A stretch of 64,000 bases of DNA from Spirometra erinaceieuropaei (taxonomy: Eukaryota; Platyhelminthes; Cestoda; Diphyllobothriidea; Diphyllobothriidae): positions 2,494,612-2,558,611 of the forward strand of contig CACRXP010000010.1 in NCBI GenBank assembly GCA_902702965.1, written 5' to 3'. This document shows positions 22,249 through 34,070 of the stretch, one piece after another. Under the pieces are notes generated by a model, which saw only the letters and a list, made by a program, of their open reading frames with translations, was not told the origin of the DNA and searched no databases. A program made the position numbers and the translations under genes. The first letter of the stretch is position 1. Every line of letters begins with the position of its first letter.

Positions 22249-24965
22249 TTGTACCTTTTTTATTATCACTTTATTCTATCAATAGTACCGTATATACACC
22301 GAAATCTGTTTTTGGCTTATACGCGTCCCTCGTCTAACAAAGAATTCTGCAGTACATATCATCGTACCATAAATTGGGGGGAGTTAATTTCATCAAGTGC
22401 ACACGCATCCATGAAAGATGAATCGAACGGTACGGAACAGCCTCCCGGACTAGACAAAACAGTTGCCTTTGAAGGACAAGGAGAGCTAAAGAAGGACGTC
22501 CAGTCCGGCTCTTGCAAGACAGTCTCTATTAACAGTCATAGTTCCAGTAAAACAACTAAAGCCTCAAGAATATCAGAAATAAAAGAGAGACGAGTTGAAC
22601 GTGAGGTCGAACTCCAACGGGCTATTTTGTAAGCCAAGAGAAGGACCGAGCTTATTAGGATAGATATAGAGACCGACGAAGGGATGTCCGATGAAGGTCC
22701 TCAACCTGTGGATTCCGTTGCACATGTCTTGGGATATTTGAAGCAATGCACACTGAATGAGATTTATCCTGAGGAGAGTAGTCATTGCCAACGTGAGAAT
22801 GTTAATATACCCAAAGCAACTGATAAGAGCCGGTCATTTGCCAGTTTAGAACTACCCAAAATTGAGTTGTCCCGGTTTAACGCAACTCAATTCATTACTG
22901 AAAATGTAAACTCCAGTTTGAGGTGTACGTAGAGGGCAAAGCTGAAGATGCTGGAGGAGGCTCTTGCAGTTGATTCACTATTGCAAAGACGATGAGAGGG
23001 CGTCAATAGAAGACTGTGTCATGCTGCCCTCACCGTTGGCTTATTCACGAGAAATATTGAGCAGCTTATTTGGCCAGCCACATGTACTGACTCGTGCCCT
23101 TCTGGATGATGTCTTTAGGCAGGCACGCCAAGTTACCCAGACCGCAAAGTCACTTTCAGATTTGTGCATAAAAATAAGACGTTGTGAAATAACGCACACA
23201 CAAATGAACTAGGTGTCCGACCTACAGTCGCTGAATGTCCTGGAGCGAATAGTACGCTTTTTTACCGTTTTTATGTAAAGATGGGGTGGAGGACCCCAAG
23301 CATCTGTGCCATACAAAGAATACCTACTATACTTATTTAAATGAGTTTTAGTCCGGCACGATTATTTCGGTTTGGTGTTTCATCGTACAAGTTTGGGTTG
23401 TCTGTTGTAGACGGTCTGGTGCATTATCTACAATTACCTCAACTCAGAGAATTGAGAAGCGACCGTTTTAGGCACTTAATGTTTATTTTTTATTGCCCTG
23501 CTTGCTTTTGGTTGCTATATGTCAATGCATTAAAACTTTTTCGTCCAAAAAACGAATTTCTCGACTACCTATACCTATTTTGCCATTCCTCTATGCATAC
23601 AAAGACGCCGCCCGTAAAACTCCTCTTACCATCTTTTCCTCGTAAAACAGGCACCTTTGGCTGGTCTATTGTTTCGGATCCTTCACCCGATCGTTGCCGT
23701 TAAGTTAGTAAGTGTATAGTTAGGTTTCCGACTTGAACGTATTGCAGTGGCAGGGGATATAGAGGAAATGCTCCTGCAAATGAAAGTGGATGCGATTGAT
23801 CGGCGTGCTGTGAAATTTTATAGTGGGAAAATGATGAGCTTGAAGGAGAGCCAGTTGAGTACCAGTGGACATCTCACCCATTCGGATTGACTTCTTCGTC
23901 CTTTTATGACGCCTTTGCTTTATAAAAAATTGCTGAGGATTTCGGTTCATCCTGCTCATCAACTTGCAGAGCGATTTACCAGAGTATTTGCGTTGATGAT
24001 TGTCTGATTACGTTATGTAATGTCGATTCAGCCAAGCCTTTTAATGACGAAATTTGTTAACTCCTTTCTCAAGGTGGTTTTTGTATGCCGAACTGGGCGT
24101 CTAATGATCGACGTGTACTCTCGGCCGTTAATGCGACTGAACGTTCTTCTGGTATGCGAGATATTGCCGTCAACTCCCTACCTACTGAACTAACTTTGGA
24201 CTGCAGTGGGATACGCATCCGATATTCTGATGATAAGTTTTAATATGCCCATAAAACTGTTCAGTCGTAGAGGTATTCTGTCTTGTTTGTCCTCACTTAA
24301 TGGCCGTCTGGGCTTCGTTTCACCTTGGCTGATAATGGCGAAGTGTTTACTGCAATTCTTATGCAGAACGGACTGAATTCGGATGAACAGCTATCTGACA
24401 TCGGGAGCTCTCGTTGGGGAAAATGGATCTCTAATGTACGGAGTCTGAAAACATTTCAGTTAGCCCGGGGTTATCAGCGATCCGATGCGGATCGAGCTGC
24501 AGTGTTTTTCGATGCGTCGGAAGTGGCATACGGTGCAGTAGTATATGCTCGTTTCATTAACGACACAGGAAATATACATTGTTCGCTCCTTTATTCGAAA
24601 ACACGTGCTGCATCCCTCAAAGCCGTCTCTGTACCACGTTTAGAGTCGGCAGCTTCTACTCTGGCTGTGCGCGGGGCTCATCTCATCCGGTTAAGCACCG
24701 GTAAGTACTCCTAAACAATAACTTTCTGCACCTATTCTATGATATTCCTATATTATACACACAATAAATCAACCAGGTTCTGCACGTTTCTGTCCAGCTG
24801 ACTGACAGTTATACATGCTCAGTCTGCAACCTCTCAGTGGAGATACGTGAGTTCGGACGTCAACCCGACAGACATAGCTTCTCGGGCGGCGTGCAATTTC
24901 GCGCTTGTACGTAGATGGTTGAGCGGCCCAACATTTTTAGCTCAACCTGAAAGCTCATACAACTT
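22249..24965 (+). pseudogene. BEL/Pao LTR retrotransposon remnant
   Basis: Internal part of a BEL/Pao element, broken by many stops. In order: Gag DUF1759-like region (ELPKIELSRFNATQF at 22850-22890, then CVMLPSPLAYSREILSSLFG at 23017-23080 and LDDVFRQARQVTQTAKSLS to 23160); a poorly preserved stretch 23340-24050 including a 120-residue frame with no assignment; a Pao RT/peptidase-A17-type region at 24083-24330 (block with SNDRRVLSAVNATERSSG; SCLSSLNGRLGFVSP); an RNase H-like region at 24505-24690 (VFFDASEVAYGAVVYARFI, then PRLESAASTLAVRGAHLI); and YVSSDVNPTDIASRA at 24845-24890, typical of the region before the integrase. No LTRs were identified. Confidence 0.72.
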
Positions 24966-25149
24966 TCATTAGGATAACCTGATGACTTGGAATTCAAGAG
25001 GATAATAGCCCAAATTAATGTATTAATCAATGTGATGGTTTAGACAAATTAGTTATGCGTTCTTCAAGTTGGACAAGGCTACAAGGCTTATACGCGTCAC
25101 TCGTCTAGCAAAGAATTATACACAGGCCTTCAGCCAATTGACGAGCTTA

Positions 25150-25930
25150 CTAGAGTCTTATCCCTATATTCTGTGCTGAAACCTTGGTCCGAAAGAGTGA
25201 ATGGCCATGAGGGGAGCATCTTGGCTACCACCGTTCAGGATCCCACTGTCGGCGATTCAAGAGGCCCAAAAAAGCCTCAGTAGAGATGTAATCGTAGCAG
25301 TTAAAGCCTCCTTTGTGGGAAGTCAGGCGACCACTGAACCCCACGCAGCCATCTGCGACGATTTTCGGGTTCGTCAAAATTTCCTAGGAAGCATTGCAGC
25401 TGCATCCTATACACAGTCCAGCACTCCCCTTGCTTGATTGTGCCTCTGATGATGGATTCGAGTGTGAATCCGAATCTTCCGGCGAGTAAAACTCCTGTTC
25501 CAAAGATCGTGCCTCCCTCTTTCTGACTGCCTCCCCGGACTCGCACCTTCTCATTTATCCGCTGAAGGAGCAACGCTTAAGGACCCGAGGGCCTTTGTTG
25601 CGTCTCACGAGCTTGAGGGCGCTGACATTGGGGTGAATTTTTGGCATCTCAAGTACTCTCCAAATGCGTTACCTTATTTTGACCCCCAATTCGAGACGAA
25701 GGAAGTTTTTCAGAAACTATTGTCCGAGTGGACAAATAAGCTGTGGTGCACATTCAGTAGTGAGATAATTTGAGAATAGGACAGAGAACTCGGGCAAGGT
25801 GAGAGAGCGAGAAGGGTAGGGTATTTCATATTCAACTACCCGGAATGTGCGTAATGAAGGCTTGTCTAATCATTGTCAAATTTTTAACAGGTAATTAATA
25901 CCTACGGACAAATTGGTGCCCTGCTGGTGT
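25150..25930. repeat. Unnamed repeat R4, copy 2
   Basis: Matches 9780-10550 and 29340-29765 in order: the AGAGTGAATGGCCATGAGGG block (25192), CGGCGATTCAAGAG (25250), GATGGATTCGAGTGTGAATC (25452) and the coding remnant FVASHELEGADIGVNFWHLK (about 25590-25650) that runs to a shared stop after SSEII. This is the best copy for recognising the parent protein, which I could not name. Confidence 0.5.
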
Positions 25931-26129
25931 AATGGTGCAGGGGGCTTGGGAACGTCTGTCGGGTCAAAGGTTAGAATTTGAAGTATGTAACTATTCCACT
26001 TCTCGATGAGAGCTGAAAATATGCTATAGGCGTTAACAGAGCTGTTCATTTGCGTCTTAGCTCAGGGTTCCAGGCATCTGTTCCCCTTTTTGACAAATAA
26101 ATAATTCCTAAACAGTGCATTGTAGCGGT

Positions 26130-26515
26130 GAAGGACAGAGGGAGGGATGGCAGCAGATGCGGAAAGAATGACTCAGTGTTGTCTCGGGATTATTCAACTC
26201 AGAGTTTTCGGACACTTCAACAACGACTGCGAGTCACTCATTCGAGGACAAACGAGCAATGGCTATTGTGCGATCCTCCGTTGCACTCATAAAAAGGCTG
26301 CGGTGTTTTGCGATGCGTCGGAACAAGCATTCAGTGCAGTAGCACATGCTCTCTTCATTTTCGACACAGGAAACATACATTGCTCACTCGTTTATTCGAA
26401 AGCACGTGTTGCATCCCCGAAGCCGAATCTATACTACGTTTAAAGTTGACGGCTTGTACTGTGGCTGTGCGGGTGGCTCATCTCATCCAGTCCAGCGCCG
26501 GTAGCTATTGAGAAT
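26130..26515 (+). pseudogene. Second BEL/Pao RNase H fragment
   Basis: 26301-26510 reads VFCDASEQAFSAVAHALFI, then CSLVYSKARVASPK and, after a frameshift, a 'VRVAHLIQSS'-like end. This matches the RNase H-like region at 24505-24690. It is a separate, shorter copy of the same family, with one frameshift. Confidence 0.65.
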
Positions 26516-27009
26516 TCTTATGTGGCTTCTCGTTGCCTCGGGCGTTCTTACTATTCGACGCAAATGAGAATTACCTATAGTAATTCTAAATCTTCTGTTT
26601 GATAGTGCTCTGTACTGTAAGATATATCGCAGTCACTTTCATGTAAGTTACAAATGGTTACGGTCAACACTGTTTCTTCGTAGATTAGTTCGAATTTTCA
26701 AATGCTATTGTACTTTTTTCACTGAAAATTATACATGCAATCTGCGTGTGAACCTAAGAGCGCCCCAATTATCATTGAAAATTAAGTTGCTGTACCTGTT
26801 TTACGCATGATTACTGCGCTTTAATGATTATTTTCACATATTGGCTTATTTCTGGACTTTAATTTTACTATAATATGACCGAAGAATTTATCCACTGTTC
26901 TGAAGTCCCACCATTCTCACCAGTAGCACACGGGAATCCCCCAAAATTGGAACACCTTAATAGACATTGTCGAAAATCTTGAAACATTGACAGAAATAAT
27001 CATTATGCT

Positions 27010-27480
27010 GTTAAAGGAAAGATAATAATGATTTTATTCAATGCTGGTTTACAGGCATTGTCAGGGAAGCGTTAAACACACAAGGTTGGATAAGTTTCAG
27101 TTTCAAGAGCGAGACTAAATACCTTGCGTAAGAAAGATGGGAAAATCGCCTTTGCATCGGCTTTTAAAATGCTTACTGGGGCACCATCAGGTCCTGGGCT
27201 ATGAGATTGACGAAAACGCTGAATCGCAACGGTCACATCCCATGGAGTGAAAGTTATAGTTTCGGGAACTACCTACTCAAAGCCACAGAAAGGATTAGTG
27301 AAGATTAGCAGCTAGAGTCTCTTCATACATCCCCACAAGATTTTTTCGGTGGAAAACCGTCTCAGTGACCCAAACCGATCTCGTCCGAAACAATCGGTAG
27401 TAATAAGTGCAAAATTTCGATTTCCTCTTTCGATTGCTCAATAGCGCCAGGTACTTGTTCTAGACGAGCTTTGGCAAAAA
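27010..27480 (-). pseudogene. Non-LTR retrotransposon fragment (RT start joined to 3' end)
   Basis: Read on the minus strand, 27100-27235 gives IQRFRQSHSPGPDGAPVSIL followed by a K-rich helix, the usual first RT block (…GPDGxPxxILK). It is joined directly to the 3' end sequence of the same LINE family at 27015-27075 (CTGACAATGCCTGTAAACCA, read minus), also seen at 34900-34950 and 33080-33140. Most of the RT is therefore deleted. Confidence 0.55.
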
Positions 27481-27639
27481 ATCGTTTATAAGGTTCGTTT
27501 TGTAAAAAAACATGTGTTTCCTGATAATGTTACATCTCGAGCTGAAAATCTAGAAATTTCAAGGGTGTTTGGGTTTTTGAATATGTTGAATATGCAGTTT
27601 GATTGCTGCAGTTATACCGTAGAAGTGTGGTGATATATA

Positions 27640-29330
27640 TCGGCATCAGCTGCCTCTTGCTCGGATTGGGTAATATATTCTTCTCCCGGATTGCGTTCTG
27701 GGCTCGTGACACTAAGGCATGACCCCACGCTTCGGCCGTCTTTCTGACATTGAGAAGTCATCTTTATCTGCTCTACATCCACAGGGAAATTTTCTTATAT
27801 GTACACACATTGGCCTATTGTACTTATCGTATACTGACTTTTCCCTTCATTGCTTAAATGAACTACAATGATGAGGTTATCTGCACACTACGCTAGGGCC
27901 GTCCTGGTGGTATTCAAACAATACTTATAATAATTAATAATAATTATTTTTATTAAAGACCCGTCGGGGTCCCATCAAAGCAAGTAAAAATAAATTTACA
28001 TGCAAATTTTAGACGAGGTAGGCAAAATCTGTACAAATGGCAATACATAGTTTTTGAATTAGAAGTCTGTTAAGAAAAATGATAAACGAAGGGTGAAAAA
28101 AACTCCACATGAAAATTTAAAAATGATTGGATTAATTTTACAGGAGAAAACCTGAAACAAATGTTGCAAATCGTTCACCGGTGACTTCTCATGATTTCAA
28201 CAGTCACAATTTTCGCAGTGATTGCTTGTGGTCTTCTGTTGTTATCTGTTTTGCGTACGCATTTTATCCATTGTGAATTATGGCATTTTTGATGGAAATT
28301 TTGGAATGTTGCATCCAAAATAAAGCTTTCATCTCTCTCTTTCAACGCCGCCGTCACACAAGAATCTGCTTATCGTAATACCATCGGTCTAACTTCATCT
28401 CCTAGCTGCGCGGGGAGGGGTGCCGGATAGCTTACCCGACAGACCTTACCACGCCGGTCCGGCAACCATGACATCTTTTAATCACACAGTCTAGTCTTTA
28501 CCCACTCCCCTAATTTCCCACCCTTCCTCTCTCACACAGGCCTCAACTGAGCTACGCACGTAGGCTTATTTTCAATATGATGAGATCAAGAAGGCGAGAT
28601 CCTTTAGCGAAGACATCATCTGTTACTTCGTGCTGGCTGAATATTCCAACAGGTCTACTGTGGTCCTACCTAACCGCCTAGATAGGTCGTGAATATTTGA
28701 AGATTTCTGAACGTATCTTCGTCGGCAACCTACGTGTTAGACTGCATGGTGACAGTGGAAAATTTATGTGCCTGACGAAATCAGGAGTTCAGGCCGCTGT
28801 GAGACAGTGAGAGGAGTCTGTGTGAGGACTGTACTTTACGGTCAATGGATGTCAGACTGGTGTGTAAGGGACTGCGTTGGTAGAACACGAGGCTCCGCGA
28901 TGTAATGCCGAGAAATTCTTTGAACGTTCATCCCCTGTGACTGAATGAATGTCGAAATTCTGATATTGGTAACTCATAGTTTGACGGAAAAGCAAATGTT
29001 AAAAGCTGCCTATTTTTTCATAATTATCCGTCTTTTCTACAGCAGACCGACTTTCCAAGTTCAGTTTGCCGAAGGATTGAGACTATGCGGTAAGAAAGAT
29101 AGGTAGACAGGGAGGGAGAGAGAGAGAGAAAGAGAGAGAAAAAGGGTAGATTTCTATTGTGTGGTGATCAAAAGTTTAGTAATATGTTCCCAAATGACCA
29201 TGGTTCAATGCAGGAGAGAAGTATATGTAATAATTTGCATTATTGAATCGCGCAGGCAACGTAAGACTTCACTTGCTACAGCGGCATGTAAGCGCAACCA
29301 GTGGACGGCATCGCTGACTAGCACACGAGA
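27640..29330. repeat. Unnamed repeat R3, copy 4 (longest)
   Basis: Contains the CCCACGCTTCGGCC block (27722), ACAATGATGAGGTTATC (27860), CACACAGGCCTCAACTGAGC (28535), CTGAATGAATGTCGAAATTC (28941) and the 3' part to GACGGCATCGCTGACTAGCA (29303). An AT-rich piece at 27930-28160, starting with a TTATTTTTATTAAAGACCCG block, looks like a retroelement 3' end inserted inside it. A (GA)n run lies at 29117-29140. Confidence 0.55.
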
Positions 29331-29339
29331 ATTCGACCG

Positions 29340-29765
29340 TCGGTTTCAACGATGTCCACAGCAAGGCGGAGCAAAGTCGGCGACTTGGCTCGCATCTTTC
29401 CTTTTATCCACTGAAGAAGCAACTTTGAAGTATCCTAAGGCCTTTGCTGCGTCTCATGAGTTTAAGGGATATGACTTTTGGCATGAAATTTTGACATCTC
29501 AAATACTCTCCTAATGCATTGCCTTAGTTTACCCCCAATGCAAGGTGAAGGAAGTTTTCCAGGACTTATTGCCCAAGTGGAAACTGGAGCTGTGGCGCAC
29601 ATTCAGTAGCGAGATAATAAGAGAATAGGAAAGAGTACTTGGGCAACGTGAGAGAGCAAGAAGTGAAGGGTATTTCACATTCAACAACCCAGAACGTGTG
29701 GAATGAAAGCTTGTCTAACCATGATCAAATTTTTAACAGTCAATCAACACCTACGAACAAATTCG
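29340..29765. repeat. Unnamed repeat R4, copy 3
   Basis: Matches the 3' half of R4: CCTAAGGCCTTTGCTGCGTC (29435), TTTTGACATCTCAAATACTC and AGTAGCGAGATAATAAGAGA (29605). The frame reads FAASHEFKGYDFW before it breaks. It abuts R3 copy 4, in the same R3/R4 neighbourhood as 9.8-13.9 kb. Confidence 0.5.
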
Positions 29766-30125
29766 TACGTTGCCGGTGTAATGGGTACAGGCTCGGCCTT
29801 GCGGCCATACCCCGGTAACCGCCTCGGCCGGCAGGCTATACCAGGCGAGGGCACCTGTGCGTGCATCTCCGTGCATGGTAATCTCGAATGCGCTGACTGA
29901 GTGGATCTTCGCATCGACATCATCGATCGGAACGGAGGACGGCGCTTGCGGCTCGGGAACCAATGAAGTCGAGTACAAGGGGATGCATACCGAGGGCCTC
30001 GAGTTCTTCTAGAAGACATCTGTGTGGCAGCTTATCGAAAGCTTTGTATTTAAATCTAGCAACCAGTCGAAAATCGTGAATAGATGTGCATATTTTATGC
30101 TCAAATTTTGCAAACATAAGTTATC
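29766..30125 (-). pseudogene. Non-LTR reverse transcriptase fragment
   Basis: On the minus strand, 30060-29960 reads YKAFDKLPHRCLLEELEALG and then MHPLVLDFIGS, the RT block with the first catalytic Asp (…KAFDxxPH) and the following helix. The segment is short, with stops and frameshifts beyond this block; the YADD region is not seen. Confidence 0.6.
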
Positions 30126-30469
30126 CGGGGAAATACTTTATCGACAGTAATTTCAGCCCCAGTCATAGCTTCTGATACTGAACTATTTGACGATTTAGAC
30201 GTGTTTCTACGACTTAGTTGCTCAGGTATAATGGAACACTAATTATAAAAGTAGGTAATTGCTGTCAGTCAGTCGGTCAGTCAGTGTATTTGGGGAAAAT
30301 ATGCTAAGGCCTTTGAACGCACTATTTGTGCATAAAAAAATCGAGAAAATAAGCGAACATGCGAAGAAATTACACCATTAAGACAGCGGTTCATATAGGT
30401 CACTGGTTTTATGGTTACAAAGTCACGCAGTCCGCTTGTATCTGCAGCATATCATTGTCAGGCCGAGAT

Positions 30470-32205
30470 TTAAATGTCTCTACAGATTGAGGCATAACAA
30501 AGTTTCGTGTAGGTTATTCCACGGTTCTACGACACGGTTGGAGAAAAAATAATTTATCACATGAAATCTAACTTGGGACACACGTAGTTTGAAGCGGTGT
30601 TGGCGGGGGCTACTTCTAGTGGCAAGTTGAAAAAAGTCGTCGCACCGGATGGTGCGGTCCAAGTCACACATTAAACGGAAATTTTTTATCTAGTCTCCGC
30701 GCAACTGCCCATTACTCAGAGGATGAAGATTAAGCTTAGTTAGGCGGCTCTCATATGCGGTGCACCTCGATCTTTTATTAATTTGGTTGCTCGCCTCTGC
30801 ACCATTTCGAGCAGGTTGTTATCCGTCTGCGTCCACGGTCTCCAGGCCTGAATTACATATTCCAAATGCGGCCTTACAAACGTGCCGGAGACTTTGGATA
30901 AGCAATCTTCATCAAGAACTGCGTATGCCCGCTTGATGGCGTGTAACACTGAAGTTGAGGCTTTAGCCGCCTTACAACATTGTGTAGAAGGCTTTAGGCT
31001 GTCTGCAACCCGGAATCCAAGACGTTTCTGTGTTTTTGCTTCTCGGAATGGCATTCCGTTTAGATGGTATTGTCGCGTACTAGGGGTCTGATTTCCGAGG
31101 TGCGGCATGGTACATTTATTCAAATTGAAGGACAGGAACCATCCGTGGGACCACTCGACCAATCGGCAAAGAGTTTCTTGGAAGTTAGTTCCGTCGGGAT
31201 GACTTTCTGGATGACTTTACAGATTTTAATGTCATCTGTAAACATTGCACAGTCACAGACCAACCAACTACACAATCATTAACGAACAAGAGTAATGAGC
31301 GTTGTTTCGAGCACGGAGTCTTGAGGGACTCCATTCTCTATGAATGTGCGCCTTGATTGTTGTTTTTCTACGCAGACAATTCGGGAACGGCCGACGAGGA
31401 AATTCTCGATTCATCTGACAAGTTTGCCGCCGTCGCCAATTATTCTCAGCTTGTAAAGGTGATGCTGATGCGCAACACTGTCGAGCGCCATCCGGAAATC
31501 AATACAGGCCACATGCGCAATGTGTTTTGCATCCAGTATTCTTGCCCAACTTTGCATTGCGTATAGCAAATTCATTGCACATGATATTCCCCTACGAAGA
31601 CCGCATTGTGTACTAAAAAGAGGTGGTTGGTTTTCTAACTAATCCTTTTTGCTGGTTTTCTCCATCACTTTACAGCAGATTGATGTCAGGCTGACGGGTA
31701 CGTAGTTCGCCCCAAGAGCACGACTACCGTCTTTGTAAAGAGGTGTACTGTGGGTCGTTTTCCAGTCTGTGGGAAGGATTCCAGCATCGAACGATTCCTG
31801 ACACAGAAAGGATAGAGGGCTGGCCAGCTGTCGGGCAAGCTCAGAGAGCAGCTTTACTAGTATCTCGGCCGGACCAGGAGATTTACCTTCCTTTAAGCTT
31901 TTTAGTTCTTCAAAAATCGCTTTTTGTCGAAAAAAAATATTTCCAATAGTCGTATCTCCCATGCTCTCAGAACTAGATAGAATAAAATCAGCTTCCCTTG
32001 TAAAAACAGATTATAAAAACCGGAAAAAATGCTCAGGATTGTTTGTGTTGTCTGATATCTCCGAACCTTTATCATTCCTCATGACCGGAATGGGATTCCT
32101 GTTACTGATGTTCTCTCGCAAAAAGTTGTTAAGCAATTTCGGATTTTTAACGGCTCGGTGGAGAAAATTATTTTTGAAATCCCGCTGCCTTTTGAAAATT
32201 ATGCT
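30470..32205 (-). pseudogene. Non-LTR retrotransposon ORF2 (RT) remnant
   Basis: Antisense LINE reading from 32205 down to 30470. In order: connector before RT (LLNNFLRENISNRNPIPVMR near 32150-32080; GSEISDNT), RT start (LKSLKEGKSPGP at 31915-31880; GILPTDWKTTHSTPLYKDGS), IDFRMALDS near 31500 where family members have KAFDS, VPQDS near 31330 for VPQGS, a DCAMFTDDIKI block (31265-31230) replacing FADD, WSHGWFLSFNLNKC (31150), FVRPHLEYVIQAWRPW (30895-30845) and the C-terminal HRFKLRVSQVRF…RVVEPWNNL part (30610-30510). Three or more frameshifts make it inactive. The catalytic block is altered (F-T-D-D). Confidence 0.78.
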
Positions 32206-32214
32206 TTTAGCTTA

Positions 32215-32400
32215 TTTCTTTGGATTTTATACTCTGCTACTCCGAGGGCAATCATATAAATTGAAGACGAAACATGCCAGACTCGATTTGCGGGCCAAGT
32301 TCTTCTCCCACCGGCTGGTTGAGAGATGGAACAAATTGCCGAACTCCGTTGTCTTAGCGGAAAATGTCGAGACTTTCAAAAGAAACTAGATAAACTTATG
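32215..32400 (+). pseudogene. LINE C-terminal fragment, head-to-head
   Basis: Plus-strand piece reading KTKHARLDLRAKFFSHRLVE, then RWNKLPNSVVLAENVETFKR and a stop: the C-terminal end of a related non-LTR reverse transcriptase. It abuts the 5' end of the antisense copy at 30470-32205, so the two fragments face each other. Confidence 0.65.
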
Positions 32401-33074
32401 TTTGATGGTCAAACATTTACATGATATCAATAACTGGCATAACTGCTATGTAAATATCTGCATGTTTTTTTCATACGTTTATCTGTCAATAGGGTTTTCC
32501 AAGGCTCTGCCTCTATCCCTCATATATACTGAATTATGCTGAATTATAACGCTGCGTTGTAGTTGTTTTCGCGAAACTTCTTCACAGACTTTCTATTTCA
32601 TTGATTTCCTTTTTGAGATCTCGCTTTAGCCACTAAGGTCGGTTGGATGTCTTTGGCTCTGATAAGGGACAGTGACTCTTCATTCGATCAGCAAACGATC
32701 CTTGAATAAATTAAAATACTCGTTAATAATTCTGGAGAAGAGAACATTCCATTCAGCTCTCATTTAGCAAAAACATTCTTTCCATATATTTGGCCTCTTA
32801 TTGTCTTATACAAACGGTTCAGAATACAGTTTGTAATCCCATAAAAGTACTTGTGGTCACTTCAATGGAGCGCAGGTAGGCAGTACACTTCGTCTAGACT
32901 GTCAGGATATTTGGTGATTCCTAATCTATTATAATCTCCAAATAATATTCAGTGCCCATGAACTGTTCGTTTCCTATACTAGGCATTTTCGAATAGCTTT
33001 TGAATGAACTTGACACAACGTAACTTTCCATCATTTCCACCATACCACTGCTTTCGCGGTTAAATAAACGGCTA
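32401..33074. other. Intergenic stretch, nothing recognised
   Basis: AT-rich sequence without a supported gene. It may contain more decayed retroelement sequence but no motif was recognised. Confidence 0.35.
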
Positions 33075-33150
33075 ATAATAATGATAGTAATCATTTTATT
33101 TAATGCCAGTTTACAGGTATTGTCAGTGAAGCGTTAACCGCAAATCCGAC
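33075..33150 (-). repeat. LINE 3'-end remnant
   Basis: Reverse complement of the 3' terminal segment found at 34895-34950: TTTAATGCCAGTTTACAGGT (33100) against ACCTGTAAACTGGCATTAAA-type sequence. An ATAATGATAG run corresponds to its AT-rich tail. The upstream coding part is absent. Confidence 0.55.
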
Positions 33151-33595
33151 CAGCAGTGATAAAGATTCCTGTGGAGGGGGAGAGGGAATACGAAGGTAAA
33201 CAGGCAAACTGTGCAGAGAAAAGCGATTATAGCAAAATGGAACGAATTTGACTTTGGGAAAGGTTCCATATGACACTTGTTCTTAGGTAGCGTTTAATAA
33301 AAATGCGTGAAAAACCCTTCCTAGACATAACTATGCTTGCATCCTTTGACTAAAATAGATATTCGCATGGAGAAGCATTATGTTCTTTTAACTTCTGCGT
33401 CTACTCATGTAAAATAGTTTCTTGCTTCTTCGAAATTTGCACTTTTCTTAACAAATTATTCTGTTTAATCCGCGAAATGGTGCTTCATGCTAATTTAACG
33501 ATTTCATTTACTCGGGGCTCGCTCTTTGTTATTTTGATGTTTTGGTGGGGTTATTCAAACGGGTTCCAGTTTGTGTAGTAGTTGTTTGTTAGATT
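33151..33595. other. Intergenic flank of the Gypsy element
   Basis: No gene recognised. It ends with GATT, one of the two copies of the Gypsy target-site duplication (33592-33595). Confidence 0.4.
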
Positions 33596-34054
33596 TATAG
33601 TGGAAACATGGACTTAAAAACTACGAACAGTAATATATACAGAAGAAACTAACTCCAAATGGGGGAATTGTGTTTACCAACAAAAAAAGGATGGACAGAT
33701 TGGAAGAATCAGAAAAGTAATGTTCCAGACTCACGCAATGTAGAATCCTCTGAATTAGCGAGATAGTATTCCGATGAGGAACCGGTTGAATAGAGGCAGT
33801 CGGTTCCGCGATGATATGGTGAAGAAGGCTTGTGAGGAGGGAGTCTCCGTCAGCTCATACGAATTGCTAAGAATGTTAAGAGGTTACAAGCGAAGGCCAA
33901 GAAATAACGACATCAAGCACACTCGAAACCAGAACACACGTTGACCGCCGGAGAGTTGTTCCTGTGTATTTCCGTTTAGTCGAACAAATGTAAAGGAAAG
34001 TCGGATGTACAAGAAAGTGTAATGAAACAAATCCAAAATGTGCAAAAGCCTACA
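33596..34054 (-). repeat. 3' LTR of the Gypsy element
   Basis: Aligned by eye with the other LTR: five single-base differences (all transitions) and no indel over 459 bases. One difference changes the terminal TGT to TAT at 33596-33598. Confidence 0.9.
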
Positions 34055-34070
34055 CAACTCCCCCACCAGA
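34055..34070 (-). other. Polypurine tract of the Gypsy element
   Basis: On the minus strand TCTGGTGGGGGAGTTG lies directly before the 3' LTR, the position where plus-strand DNA synthesis is primed in LTR retrotransposons. Confidence 0.55.

Noticed and set aside
23341..23703. Open frame of 120 codons as a host gene
   Set aside because: It lies between clear BEL/Pao Gag and RT remnants on the same strand, so it is more likely decayed element sequence.
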